From: Gammaproteobacteria bacterium RIFCSPLOWO2_02_FULL_56_15
GTDB lineage: Bacteria > Pseudomonadota > Gammaproteobacteria > Eutrophobiales > Eutrophobiaceae
Assembly (NCBI GenBank): GCA_001801825.1
Contig: MGYR01000064.1
Location: 17,819-36,390, forward strand
Direction: 5' to 3'
Length of the DNA stretch: 18,572 nucleotides
Shown in pieces: positions 7,242-14,341 of the stretch. The notes under the pieces were generated by a model. It made no database searches and had not been told where the DNA came from. It saw nothing but the letters and a program-made list of their open reading frames with translations. The stretch's first letter is position 1; each line of letters opens with the position of its first letter. Both the position numbers and the translations under genes were made by a program.

Positions 7242-8534
7242 TTGGATGACATCCATTTATCCCTGTTATTCGGGATCCTGTTTCTAATGATTGTACTCTC
7301 TGCATTCTTCTCCAGCGCTGAGACCAGCATGATGACAATCAACCGCTATCGTTTGTTGCATATGGCGAAAGACAAGCACCGGGGAGCAATACTGGTCAGC
7401 CGCCTGCTATCCCAGCCGGATCGTTTACTAGGTCTTATTCTGTTCGGCAATAATCTGGTTAACATCAGCGCAGCCTCCGTGGCAACCGTAATCACCCTCA
7501 AGCTGGTGGGGGAAGAAGGCATACTACCGGCTTCCCTGGTGCTGACCGGAGTCATCCTTGTATTTGGCGAGGTGGCGCCAAAGACTGTAGCGGCGCTCCA
7601 TCCGGAGCGTATCGCATTCCCCTTTGCCTATATTCTTCAGCCGCTCAGCTATCTGTTATATCCCTTTGTCTGGGTGATCAACAAACTGGCTAACGGTCTT
7701 CTGCGCCTGTTCGGAATTAATACAGGCGCGCCTTCCGGGGATGGTTCTCTGACCATCGATGAACTCCGAACCGTGGTGCGAGAGGCCGGTAATATGATAC
7801 CCATGCGACACCGCAGGATGCTCATCAGCATTCTCGACCTGGAGAATGTCACCGTGGAGGATATCATGGTTCACCGCAGTGAAATCGTTGGCATAGATAT
7901 CGACGATCCGCCGGCGGAAATCATCGGCTTGTTACGAGACTCCCAGCATACCCGCCTTCCCGTGTATCAGGAAAACATCGACAACATCATCGGTATGCTG
8001 CACGTCAGGCATATACTCCGTGTCCTGTCCGACAAGGACATTTTTACGATCGAAGACCTGAAGCGGGTCACCGTGGAACCGTATTTTGTACCTTTGAATA
8101 CTCAGTTACACATACAACTGAGGAACTTCCAGAAACAAAAGATACGCGTTGGACTGGTGGTCGACGAGTACGGATCGGTACAGGGACTCGTCACCATGGA
8201 AGATATTCTGGAAGAGATCGTCGGTGAATTCACCACGGACTTGCAGACCTATGACCAGGATATTCACCCCCAGGAGGACGGCAGTTTCATCATCGACGGT
8301 GCGGCGACTCTGCGGGACATCAACAAGCAACTGAAATGGGAACTTCCCACGGATGGTGCCAAGACATTGAATGGTCTTATTCTTGAGTACATGGAACGGA
8401 TCCCGGATCCCGGCACGAGCCTCAGGATAGGGAATTTCGCAATGGAAGTTACTCAGGCTGCTGATAACGCGGTAAAGACTGTCCGGATTACGCCGCTACG
8501 AAAAAATGATTCACGGGACACCGAGACCGCCTGA
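7242..8534 (+). CDS. yfjD: CNNM/CorC (HlyC) family membrane protein, YfjD-like
   Basis: Proteins of this family have been linked to Mg2+/Co2+ efflux and resistance; the substrate here is not known. The 430-residue product begins with a CNNM membrane domain (about 1-190) carrying FFSSAETSMMTINRYRLLHMAK near its start (split across residues 22-43). Two CBS domains follow at about 204-330, ending in GLVVDEYGSVQGLVTMEDIL, then a CorC_HlyC domain at about 345-420 with DGSFIIDGAATLRDIN. Similarity to E. coli YfjD runs the full length. One oddity is MVHRSEI at about 209-215, where the family nearly always has MVPR. Translation starts at TTG 7242 behind a strong Shine-Dalgarno. It follows ypjD by 101 bp, as in E. 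coli, and ends at a hairpin terminator. Confidence 0.93.
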   Translation: MDDIHLSLLFGILFLMIVLSAFFSSAETSMMTINRYRLLHMAKDKHRGAILVSRLLSQPDRLLGLILFGNNLVNISAASVATVITLKLVGEEGILPASLVLTGVILVFGEVAPKTVAALHPERIAFPFAYILQPLSYLLYPFVWVINKLANGLLRLFGINTGAPSGDGSLTIDELRTVVREAGNMIPMRHRRMLISILDLENVTVEDIMVHRSEIVGIDIDDPPAEIIGLLRDSQHTRLPVYQENIDNIIGMLHVRHILRVLSDKDIFTIEDLKRVTVEPYFVPLNTQLHIQLRNFQKQKIRVGLVVDEYGSVQGLVTMEDILEEIVGEFTTDLQTYDQDIHPQEDGSFIIDGAATLRDINKQLKWELPTDGAKTLNGLILEYMERIPDPGTSLRIGNFAMEVTQAADNAVKTVRITPLRKNDSRDTETA

Positions 8535-8545
8535 AGTCCGTATAC

Positions 8546-8577
8546 CGCCACTCGCGCCGGCGAGTGGCGAGTATTTT
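8546..8577 (+). terminator. Rho-independent terminator after the CorC gene
   Basis: A perfect 10-bp stem (CGCCACTCGC / GCGAGTGGCG, 8546-8555 and 8560-8569) with a 4-nt loop GCCG lies 11 nt past the stop codon. A short T-rich stretch (GTATTTT) follows. The weak U-tract makes it less than ideal, but the stem is GC-rich and correctly placed. On the minus strand, for the convergent yceI-type gene, no U-tract follows it. Confidence 0.75.
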
Positions 8578-8594
8578 ACCAGCCTGAAAACCAG

Positions 8595-9209
8595 TTATTT
8601 AGCCAGTCCGAATTCCCCTTCAAACTGGAGACCAAGCTCATCACTGACCATGGGTGTAAACATACCCATACCAAATTCAGACCGATTGAACTTGCCGGTA
8701 GCGGAGAATCCGAGCATAGGATTTTTGCTCATGGGATGCTCTCCAGCCCGGTTCAAGTGGACATCCAGACTGACAGGTTTGGTTACACCCTTGATGGTCA
8801 AATCGCCGGTAAGTACGGCAGTATCCGTTCCGGTGCTTTTATATGAAGTCGAGGTGAAAGTAATTTCCGGAAACTTGGCAGCATCGAGGAACTTCTCGCT
8901 CGCGAGTTCAGCATTAAAGGTGGCAATCCCGGCATCTATGCTGTTTACCGCGATATTGACCTTCGTGCTGCTGTTATCAATATTCGCGCTGTCATACTGT
9001 ATCTCGGTATCGAAGTTGGTAAACCGGAGCATCGGGTGTGAAAAGCCCATGTGCAGGTAGGAAAATACCAGGTAACCATGGTTTTTATCCATCTTGTAGG
9101 TACCGGACGGCAGTACCGGCGCAGGTGCCGTGGACTGTTGTGCATGTACTGTAACTACCGAGAACAGCAGGATTGCAAACGTTAATAAGCTGATTTTGAC
9201 CTTAACCAT
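8595..9209 (-). CDS. Periplasmic YceI-family protein
   Basis: The 204-residue product has an N-terminal signal peptide (residues 1-23, ending VHA) and a single YceI beta-barrel (lipocalin-like) domain. Family features seen are GTYKMDKNHGYLVFSYLHMGFS near 36-57, FDTEIQYD, the FPEITFTSTSYK strand, and GDLTIKGVTKPVSLDVHL. Characterised relatives bind polyisoprenoids such as octaprenyl pyrophosphate in a hydrophobic channel; some are induced by base or osmotic stress. The ligand here is unknown. The ATG at 9209 has a good ribosome site (AGGGGA, 7 nt upstream). The gene stands alone, converging on the CorC gene and diverging from the MFS transporter. Unlike many YceI genes, it has no cytochrome b561 gene beside it. 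Confidence 0.92.
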   Translation of the reverse strand: MVKVKISLLTFAILLFSVVTVHAQQSTAPAPVLPSGTYKMDKNHGYLVFSYLHMGFSHPMLRFTNFDTEIQYDSANIDNSSTKVNIAVNSIDAGIATFNAELASEKFLDAAKFPEITFTSTSYKSTGTDTAVLTGDLTIKGVTKPVSLDVHLNRAGEHPMSKNPMLGFSATGKFNRSEFGMGMFTPMVSDELGLQFEGEFGLAK

Positions 9210-9244
9210 AATAATCCCCTTTCAGTTATTGATAGTAATATCCC

Positions 9245-9258
9245 CGGGGCCGGCCCCG
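9245..9258. repeat. 14-bp perfect GC palindrome upstream of the YceI gene
   Basis: CGGGGCCGGCCCCG is a perfect self-complementary sequence in the 182-bp gap between the divergent YceI and MFS genes, about 35 bp before the YceI start. It is far more GC-rich than its surroundings and could be an operator or a structured part of the YceI leader. A weak promoter-like pair (TTGATC/CATAAA, minus strand) lies just upstream of it. Confidence 0.4.
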
Positions 9259-9391
9259 CTCTTTATGTTCAATTCCAACTCATGATCAATACAGCTCCCG
9301 AATCTTCATCCAGCCCCTTGTAATACCGTGAATAACTCATTATGGTAGCGGCCATTTTACAATAGACTACAGTTCTGTACGGGAGACTCGA

Positions 9392-10642
9392 TTGACCAGC
9401 GCTGAGAATATTTTAGAACCCGTACAAGGTCAATCTGTTCCACCTTATTTCCTATTATTCCTTGCATTCATGATAGCGGCAACACCGCTTGCGCTGGATG
9501 CCTACCTCCCTGCGCTGCCGGCAATGGCCAACTATTTCGATGTGAATATTGTCGCCATGAACAATACCATCAGCACATTCCTCATGGGTAATGCCCTGGG
9601 TGTCATCATCGCCGGTCCTGTATCCGACTGCAGGGGGCGCAAACCCGTGGGAATCAGCGGCTTGGTCCTGTTTCTCGTGTCGTCATTTGCCATTGTTTTC
9701 GCTGCCAATGCGTTGCAGATCCAGTTGCTCAGGGTCATACAGGCCATTGGTACAGGCATGTGTACCGTCATCTGCCTGCCCTCCATACGAGATGTCTACA
9801 ATGCCAGGGAAACGGGAAGTAAGTTTGCCGTGGTCATGATGATCATGGGTCTGGCGCCGCTCCTGGCCCCGGTATTCGGGGCGATTTTGCTGAAAATCAA
9901 CTGGCAGGCAATCTTCATCGCGCTCGGGATCTATGCTGCACTGCTAACAGCCTGGTATGCAGTAGGTATCCACGAAACACGCTCCGGAAAAACCCAGGGT
10001 CTCTCACCAGCCAAGATCATGATCCAGTACATGGCAGTCTTCAACCACCGCAATAATGACAAACGGGTGGCAATACGATATGCCCTCTCCATGGCATTGA
10101 CTGGCGGTGTCCTGATGACCTTTCTAACCAATGCATCCTTGACCTATATCCAGTATTTCGGCATCAGCGAATCCATGTTCCCGGTACTCTTCGGCATCTC
10201 GCCCATTGCCATGATATATACGAATTACCTGAGTATGCGCCTGATCAGAAAACATGATCCCCAGCGCATCTTTAAGCTGGCAAACGCTGCGCAACTGCTG
10301 CTGATGTTATTGTTGCTGCTGGTGGTTGTCACGCGGATGGATTCACTCATCACCGTTGTACCCCTTCTTGTCTGTGGTGTTTCCATGGGTGGATTAATTC
10401 ATCCCTGTGGTTCAACCATGTACATGAGTAATTTCAGGGAACTGAGCGGAAGTGCAACTTCAATCGTAACCACAGGCATGTTTCTGTTCGGCGCTGGATT
10501 CGGCATGATTTCGGGTCTTTTTTACGACGGGACTCTGACTTCGATGGTCGGCACCATGCTGTCAGCAACTCTGCTTGCCAACCTGGTTGCCTGGACAACA
10601 CCCGACATATCACTGGAACAGATCCTGACCCAACGGTCTTGA
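9392..10642 (+). CDS. MFS transporter, Bcr/CflA-type drug:H+ antiporter family
   Basis: The 416-residue product has 12 predicted transmembrane helices. The Bcr/CflA signature is in helix 1 (PLALDAYLPALP, residues 32-43), and the MFS motif A is in the loop between helices 2 and 3 (GPVSDCRGRKPV, 75-86). Helix 5 has the GLAPLLAPVFGA antiporter-type motif. Relatives export bicyclomycin, chloramphenicol, sulfonamides or metabolites; the substrate here cannot be told. The start is TTG at 9392, placed 5 nt after GGGAGA; this is the first usable start that keeps helix 1 intact. It faces the hydratase-lyase gene tail to tail, so a role in aromatic transport is possible but only by proximity. Confidence 0.88.
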   Translation: MTSAENILEPVQGQSVPPYFLLFLAFMIAATPLALDAYLPALPAMANYFDVNIVAMNNTISTFLMGNALGVIIAGPVSDCRGRKPVGISGLVLFLVSSFAIVFAANALQIQLLRVIQAIGTGMCTVICLPSIRDVYNARETGSKFAVVMMIMGLAPLLAPVFGAILLKINWQAIFIALGIYAALLTAWYAVGIHETRSGKTQGLSPAKIMIQYMAVFNHRNNDKRVAIRYALSMALTGGVLMTFLTNASLTYIQYFGISESMFPVLFGISPIAMIYTNYLSMRLIRKHDPQRIFKLANAAQLLLMLLLLLVVVTRMDSLITVVPLLVCGVSMGGLIHPCGSTMYMSNFRELSGSATSIVTTGMFLFGAGFGMISGLFYDGTLTSMVGTMLSATLLANLVAWTTPDISLEQILTQRS

Positions 10643-10671
10643 GGGGTTTATAGCGTCTCCGTGGAACAAAG

Positions 10672-10711
10672 GATACCGATCCCTGGTTAGCCCAGGCGTT
10701 TACCCGGTATC
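10672..10711. other. Nested inverted repeats between convergent MFS and hydratase-lyase genes
   Basis: An outer pair, GATACCG (10672-10678) and CGGTATC (10705-10711), encloses an inner hairpin CCTGG-TTAGC-CCAGG (10682-10696). The right outer arm touches the stop codon of the minus-strand gene. No T-run follows in either direction, so this is not a standard intrinsic terminator. It could still protect or end the two convergent transcripts. Confidence 0.3.
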
Positions 10712-11552
10712 AATCCTCTTTCTCGCGAAAGGTTTCCAGTCCCGGTCGGAAAGTCTTTTCTTCCAGGAAAGCTTTCATTGCCTTCTGCTTGAATTTGTTG
10801 CCACCCTTGAACATCGCCTCGGCGACTTTGGCATAGATATAATCACTTGCAGTATCCCAGTCCATACTCGATATCCGCTTGTAGACTTCTTTGGCACATC
10901 TCAGTGTAGTCTGGTTCTTTGCCAGCAGGATTCTCGCCAGTTCGGTTACCCGTTCTTTGAGTTTCTCTGCAGGGACCGCTTCATTGATCAGTTTCATCTC
11001 CGCTGCCTTACGGCCATCGAAGGTCTCCCCGGTCATGATGTAATACAATCCATCACGCAAACCCATGGTATCCGCAACCATCTTGGAAACATTTCCGGCG
11101 GGAAGAATCCCCCAGTTGATCTCAGAGAGTCCGAATACCGCATCTTCCGAGGCGATTGCCAGATCACAGGCCACCAGAGGGGTAAAGGCACCACCAAAAC
11201 ACCAGCCATTCACCATGGCTATGGTCGGTTTGTAATAATCCCTGAGTTTGCGCCATTGCCAATCACCTGCAGCCCGCTGAGTTTTGTACTTGACGATGTC
11301 AGATGCATTTTCCATTTCCGCAAAATATTCCCTCAGGTCCATGCCGGCTGACCAGGCCTCACCTACCCCGGTTAATACCAGCACTCCGCAACGATCATCG
11401 GTTTCAAGTGCCTCCAGTGTAGCCAGCATCTCCTGGTTGAGAGCGGGACTCATGCAGTTCCTTTTCTCTGGCCGATTGAACATCACCCAGGCGATTCGAT
11501 CTTCAAATTCAACAAGTACATTACGGCCCCAGGGCGTGTTTTCAGTTGCCAT
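10710..11552 (-). CDS. ech: Hydroxycinnamoyl-CoA hydratase-lyase (feruloyl-CoA to vanillin)
   Basis: This crotonase-fold enzyme hydrates feruloyl-, caffeoyl- or p-coumaroyl-CoA and cleaves the product to vanillin, protocatechualdehyde or 4-hydroxybenzaldehyde plus acetyl-CoA. The 280-residue product closely follows the Pseudomonas HCHL pattern: FNRPEKRNCMSPALNQEM, GEAWSAGMDLREYF, KPTIAMVNGWCFGG, VACDLAI and GLSEINWG. Glu144 in SEINWG aligns with the catalytic Glu143, and Tyr240 in DYIYAK aligns with Tyr239, which contacts the substrate phenol. The residue aligning with Ser123 is Thr124 (GGAFT). These signatures separate it from ordinary enoyl-CoA hydratases. The ATG at 11552 has TTGGAG about 10 nt upstream. 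It is transcribed divergently from an acyl-CoA synthetase that could supply its substrate. Confidence 0.9.
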   Translation of the reverse strand: MATENTPWGRNVLVEFEDRIAWVMFNRPEKRNCMSPALNQEMLATLEALETDDRCGVLVLTGVGEAWSAGMDLREYFAEMENASDIVKYKTQRAAGDWQWRKLRDYYKPTIAMVNGWCFGGAFTPLVACDLAIASEDAVFGLSEINWGILPAGNVSKMVADTMGLRDGLYYIMTGETFDGRKAAEMKLINEAVPAEKLKERVTELARILLAKNQTTLRCAKEVYKRISSMDWDTASDYIYAKVAEAMFKGGNKFKQKAMKAFLEEKTFRPGLETFREKED

Positions 11553-11622
11553 TAGCTATAAACTCCAAGTGATTGTTTGTATTAAATATTGCATGTATTT
11601 TATACCTTATGTTACATGATAC

Positions 11623-11644
11623 TATAGGGTTTTCATACCCTATA
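11623..11644. promoter_or_regulatory. Candidate operator between the hydroxycinnamate genes
   Basis: TATAGGGT and ACCCTATA form perfect 8-bp arms separated by 6 bp. The element is central in the 118-bp AT-rich gap between the divergent ech and fcs genes. Size and symmetry fit a dimeric MarR- or TetR-type repressor, the kinds known to control hydroxycinnamate genes in other bacteria. Promoter-like hexamers (for example TATAAA on the minus strand, at 11598-11603) lie close by, but no full promoter can be assigned on either strand. No regulator gene is present in the window. Confidence 0.5.
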
Positions 11645-11670
11645 ACCATGTCCAAACAGGTGCCAGCACG

Positions 11671-13209
11671 ATGAGGAGTATTAACCCGGATCTGCCCCGT
11701 TATCCCACGCTTATCCATGTGCTGGCCGAGGCCATTCACCGGGTACCGGAGCATGACGCCCTGATCTGCTCTGGAAAGACCCTCAGTTACTTGCAGTTGG
11801 GTCAGGCGGTCACCGGGCTGGCAGCACAGATCCGCGAAGAACTTGCAGCCGATAGCAGGATCATGGTCATGCTGAGTAACTCCCTTGAAATGGAAATCGC
11901 CATCTTTGCCTCGATGGCGGCGCAGGCCCAGGCAATCCCGGCAAACCCCTTCCTGACTGAGAGTGAATTGCGTCCGGTCCTCAAGGCGGCTGAAGCTGAT
12001 ATGGTAATTTATGACATAAGACAAGGGGAAAAACTCCTTCCACTGCTGCGCGAGGCCGGACTGAAACACTTGCTGGCGGTGAATCTTGACGGCAGCACAT
12101 TATCCCATTGGCTGGATTCCGGGGAAGGCAATTTCCACACTGCTTTGATGCCGGAACCGCATAAACCGGGATTAATGTTCCTGAGTGGTGGGACGACGGG
12201 AATACCAAAATGCGTTAATCATTTACATGGTGCGCTCGTCACTACTGTGCGCCAGCATGTGCACATGTGGCCCGTGGATTTTGAACAGGAACGATTTTTA
12301 TCAGTCGCTCCAATGTTCCATATCTGGGGTTTTGGTTATGCTGTAATGGTTCCTACCTATGCCAGAAGTACCCTCGTCATTATTCCTAAATACAACCCTG
12401 ATGAGGTCTTGAAGTCCCTCCACCACCATCACATCACAATTTTCGCCGGCGGACCCGCACCGATATATATGGGCTTGCTCGATAATCCCCTGATTCGGCA
12501 TGTGGATTTCAGTCATCTTAAATATTCTCTTTCCGGTGGCGCACCGTGTCCGGAGGATCTGCATATCCGCTGGAAAGAAATAACAGGTTGCAGCCTGTTT
12601 GAAGGCTGGGGCATGTCGGAAGGCGCACCGCTCTGCCTGAACCCCGCGGAAGCTAAGCGAAAAACGGGATCCGTCGGCATTCCAGTACCGGAAACGGAGA
12701 TTCGCGCCGTCCATGTTGACACGAGATCCGTGTTAGCGGTCGGAGAAGTGGGGGAAATACAGGTACGCGGCCCACAGTTGACGATTGGCTACCGCAATAA
12801 CCCGGAAGAGACAGCAATGCTGTACACGGACGGCTGGCTGAATACGGGTGATGTGGGGTATATCGATGAGGAAGGCTATCTGTTCCTGGTGGATCGAAAA
12901 AAGGATATGGTGATCGTTGGCGGGTATAATGTCTATCCCAGGGAGGTAGACGAAGTGCTGTTCAACCATCCCAAGATTGCAGAGGCAGCAGCACTCGGTA
13001 AACCCGATAAACGTCTTGGGGAAGTGATCGTAGCCTTCGTAGTGCTTAAACCGGGCGCATCCATGACTGAAGAAGAGTTTTTCAGTTACTGCAATGGAAA
13101 GCTCGTCAAATACAAGCGGCCTGTGGAAGTGACCTTCCTGGATGCCCTACCGCGTACGGGTGCAAACAAGATCAATAAACGCGCTCTTAAAGCTACTCAC
13201 TACGGATAA
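11671..13209 (+). CDS. fcs: Acyl-CoA synthetase, probable hydroxycinnamate (feruloyl)-CoA ligase
   Basis: The 512-residue product is a class I adenylate-forming enzyme that activates a carboxylic acid with ATP and joins it to CoA. Core motifs in order are the phosphate-binding loop LSGGTTGIPK (171-180), FHIWGFGY (216-223), GWGMSEGAP (312-320), YTDGWLNTGDVGYIDEEGY (385-403), DRKKDMVIVGGYNVYPREVD (408-427), and the C-terminal catalytic-lysine region PRTGANKINKRAL (494-506), where Lys500 fits the usual GK position with Asn in place of Gly. Substrate cannot be read from sequence alone; the divergent hydratase-lyase makes ferulate or p-coumarate the best guess. Medium-chain or other aromatic acids remain possible. 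The ATG at 11671 has a weak AGGTG-like ribosome site. Confidence 0.85.
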   Translation: MRSINPDLPRYPTLIHVLAEAIHRVPEHDALICSGKTLSYLQLGQAVTGLAAQIREELAADSRIMVMLSNSLEMEIAIFASMAAQAQAIPANPFLTESELRPVLKAAEADMVIYDIRQGEKLLPLLREAGLKHLLAVNLDGSTLSHWLDSGEGNFHTALMPEPHKPGLMFLSGGTTGIPKCVNHLHGALVTTVRQHVHMWPVDFEQERFLSVAPMFHIWGFGYAVMVPTYARSTLVIIPKYNPDEVLKSLHHHHITIFAGGPAPIYMGLLDNPLIRHVDFSHLKYSLSGGAPCPEDLHIRWKEITGCSLFEGWGMSEGAPLCLNPAEAKRKTGSVGIPVPETEIRAVHVDTRSVLAVGEVGEIQVRGPQLTIGYRNNPEETAMLYTDGWLNTGDVGYIDEEGYLFLVDRKKDMVIVGGYNVYPREVDEVLFNHPKIAEAAALGKPDKRLGEVIVAFVVLKPGASMTEEEFFSYCNGKLVKYKRPVEVTFLDALPRTGANKINKRALKATHYG

Positions 13210-13215
13210 GCTGGC

Positions 13216-13305
13216 GTAGGAGCGAACCCTCACGATAAAGATATCTTGCTTGGAAACCGCGCTCACTATTCAGGTAAAACTACCCTACCATAATGATTCG
13301 AGCGC
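13216..13305. repeat. Possible degenerate REP-like element
   Basis: GTAGGAGCGAACCC (13216-13229) resembles the GTAGGAGC head of repetitive extragenic palindromes known from several Gammaproteobacteria, but the palindromic tail is missing. A separate pair of arms, GCGCTC (13259-13264) and GAGCGC (13300-13305), flanks the rest of the gap. This stretch lies between the convergent fcs and ppk2 genes and otherwise shows no clear terminator. Confidence 0.25.
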
Positions 13306-13332
13306 TTGCCTTTTGGAACTCCAGTACCGCGA

Positions 13333-14226
13333 TCAAAACACCTCGGGAATGAAGGTCTGATCCGTCATGGGTGGCCGGACATACCCCTTACTGCGTTTTT
13401 CCCTAGCCGGCAATTCCACGGGTCCGGGTGTAAGGTCCCCGTAATTCACCAGCGACAGTAGATGGGATATGACATTCAACCGTGCCCGTTTCTTGTCTTC
13501 ACCATTAACCACATACCATTGAGCCTGCTTGATATCAGTATGGGAGAACATTTCATCCTTCGCCTTGGAGTATTCAACCCATTTCGTCAACGATTCGAGA
13601 TCCATGGGGCTTAACTTCCAGCGTTTGGTCGGCCTGCTATTCCTTTCTATAAAACGTTTTTCCTGTTGCTCATCACTCACGGAAAACCAGTACTTGATCA
13701 CCAGAATCCCGGATCGCACCAGCATTCGTTCAAATTCTGGACAGGAACGCAGGAATTCCCTGTGTTCCGGTTCCGTGCAGAATCCCATGACCATTTCAAC
13801 ACCGGCACGGTTATACCAGGATCGGTCGAAGATCACCATTTCGCCTCCGGCGGGAAGATGCTGGACATAGCGTTGGAAATACCACTGGGTCTTTTCCCTC
13901 TCGGTAGGGGCAGGCAATGCCACGACCCTGCATACCCTTGGATTGAGGCATTCCGTGATCCGCTTGATGCAACCACCCTTGCCGGCAGCATCCCGGCCTT
14001 CAAAGATTACCACGATCTTAAGATTGTTATGGCGGATCCATTCCTGGAGTTTCACCAGTTCAATATGTAACTTGGCAAGTTCCTTTTCATAGACCTCATT
14101 TTTTATCTTCTTCTTTGCCTTTTTCTCCGATGACAGATCATCATTTTCAGGTTCCGACTGGTTTCCTACATCCTCCTCGGATTTATGCTTTTTGGTCTTT
14201 TCTTCGTCTTTATCTTTCCGGCTCAT
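13333..14226 (-). CDS. ppk2: Polyphosphate kinase 2 family protein (PPK2)
   Basis: PPK2 enzymes transfer phosphate between inorganic polyphosphate and nucleotides, mostly making GTP or ATP from polyphosphate. The 297-residue product has a Walker A motif EGRDAAGKGG (76-85), Walker B region VIFDRSWYNRAGVE (131-144) and an arginine-rich lid (RFIERNSRPTKRWKLSPMD, 191-209). The PGPVELP segment lies near the C-terminus. Layout resembles one-domain class I PPK2, which uses nucleoside diphosphates; class cannot be proven by eye. The first 40 residues are an extremely charged, probably disordered, lysine/glutamate-rich extension. A GTG at 14250 is in frame, but the ATG at 14226 follows GCGGAG by 6 nt and is preferred. 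The gene has its own predicted promoter and converges on fcs. Confidence 0.93.
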   Translation of the reverse strand: MSRKDKDEEKTKKHKSEEDVGNQSEPENDDLSSEKKAKKKIKNEVYEKELAKLHIELVKLQEWIRHNNLKIVVIFEGRDAAGKGGCIKRITECLNPRVCRVVALPAPTEREKTQWYFQRYVQHLPAGGEMVIFDRSWYNRAGVEMVMGFCTEPEHREFLRSCPEFERMLVRSGILVIKYWFSVSDEQQEKRFIERNSRPTKRWKLSPMDLESLTKWVEYSKAKDEMFSHTDIKQAQWYVVNGEDKKRARLNVISHLLSLVNYGDLTPGPVELPAREKRSKGYVRPPMTDQTFIPEVF

Positions 14227-14261
14227 GGTTGTCTCCGCTAATGTACGCACATCACCCAGGA

Positions 14262-14290
14262 ATAATAGACTGTGGTTGCAGATCCGGCAA
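14262..14290 (-). promoter_or_regulatory. Predicted sigma70-type promoter for ppk2
   Basis: Reading the minus strand, TTGCCG (14285-14290, 4/6 match) and TATTAT (14262-14267, 5/6 match) are separated by 17 nt. The expected start near 14255 leaves a leader of about 28 nt that contains the GCGGAG ribosome site. Confidence 0.5.
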
Positions 14291-14341
14291 TGGAAATAAA
14301 GTCATCATCGGCCAATCCCGGCAGAAGTTACTCGATTAAAG

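Noticed and set aside
8506..9060. 184-codon plus-strand open frame opposite the YceI gene
   Set aside because: It is antisense to a clearly identified YceI gene with signal peptide and ribosome site; its translation shows no recognisable domain.
11542..12069. 175-codon minus-strand open frame across the fcs start
   Set aside because: It overlaps both the ech start and the acyl-CoA synthetase, whose motifs are unambiguous; it looks like a shadow frame.
13239..13248. AAGATATCTT palindrome downstream of fcs
   Set aside because: It is a short AT-rich self-complementary sequence with no loop, so it cannot form a terminator, and it is common by chance.
14227..14250. GTG start for ppk2
   Set aside because: The ATG at 14226 has a well-spaced GCGGAG ribosome site, whereas the GTG has none and adds only 8 residues.
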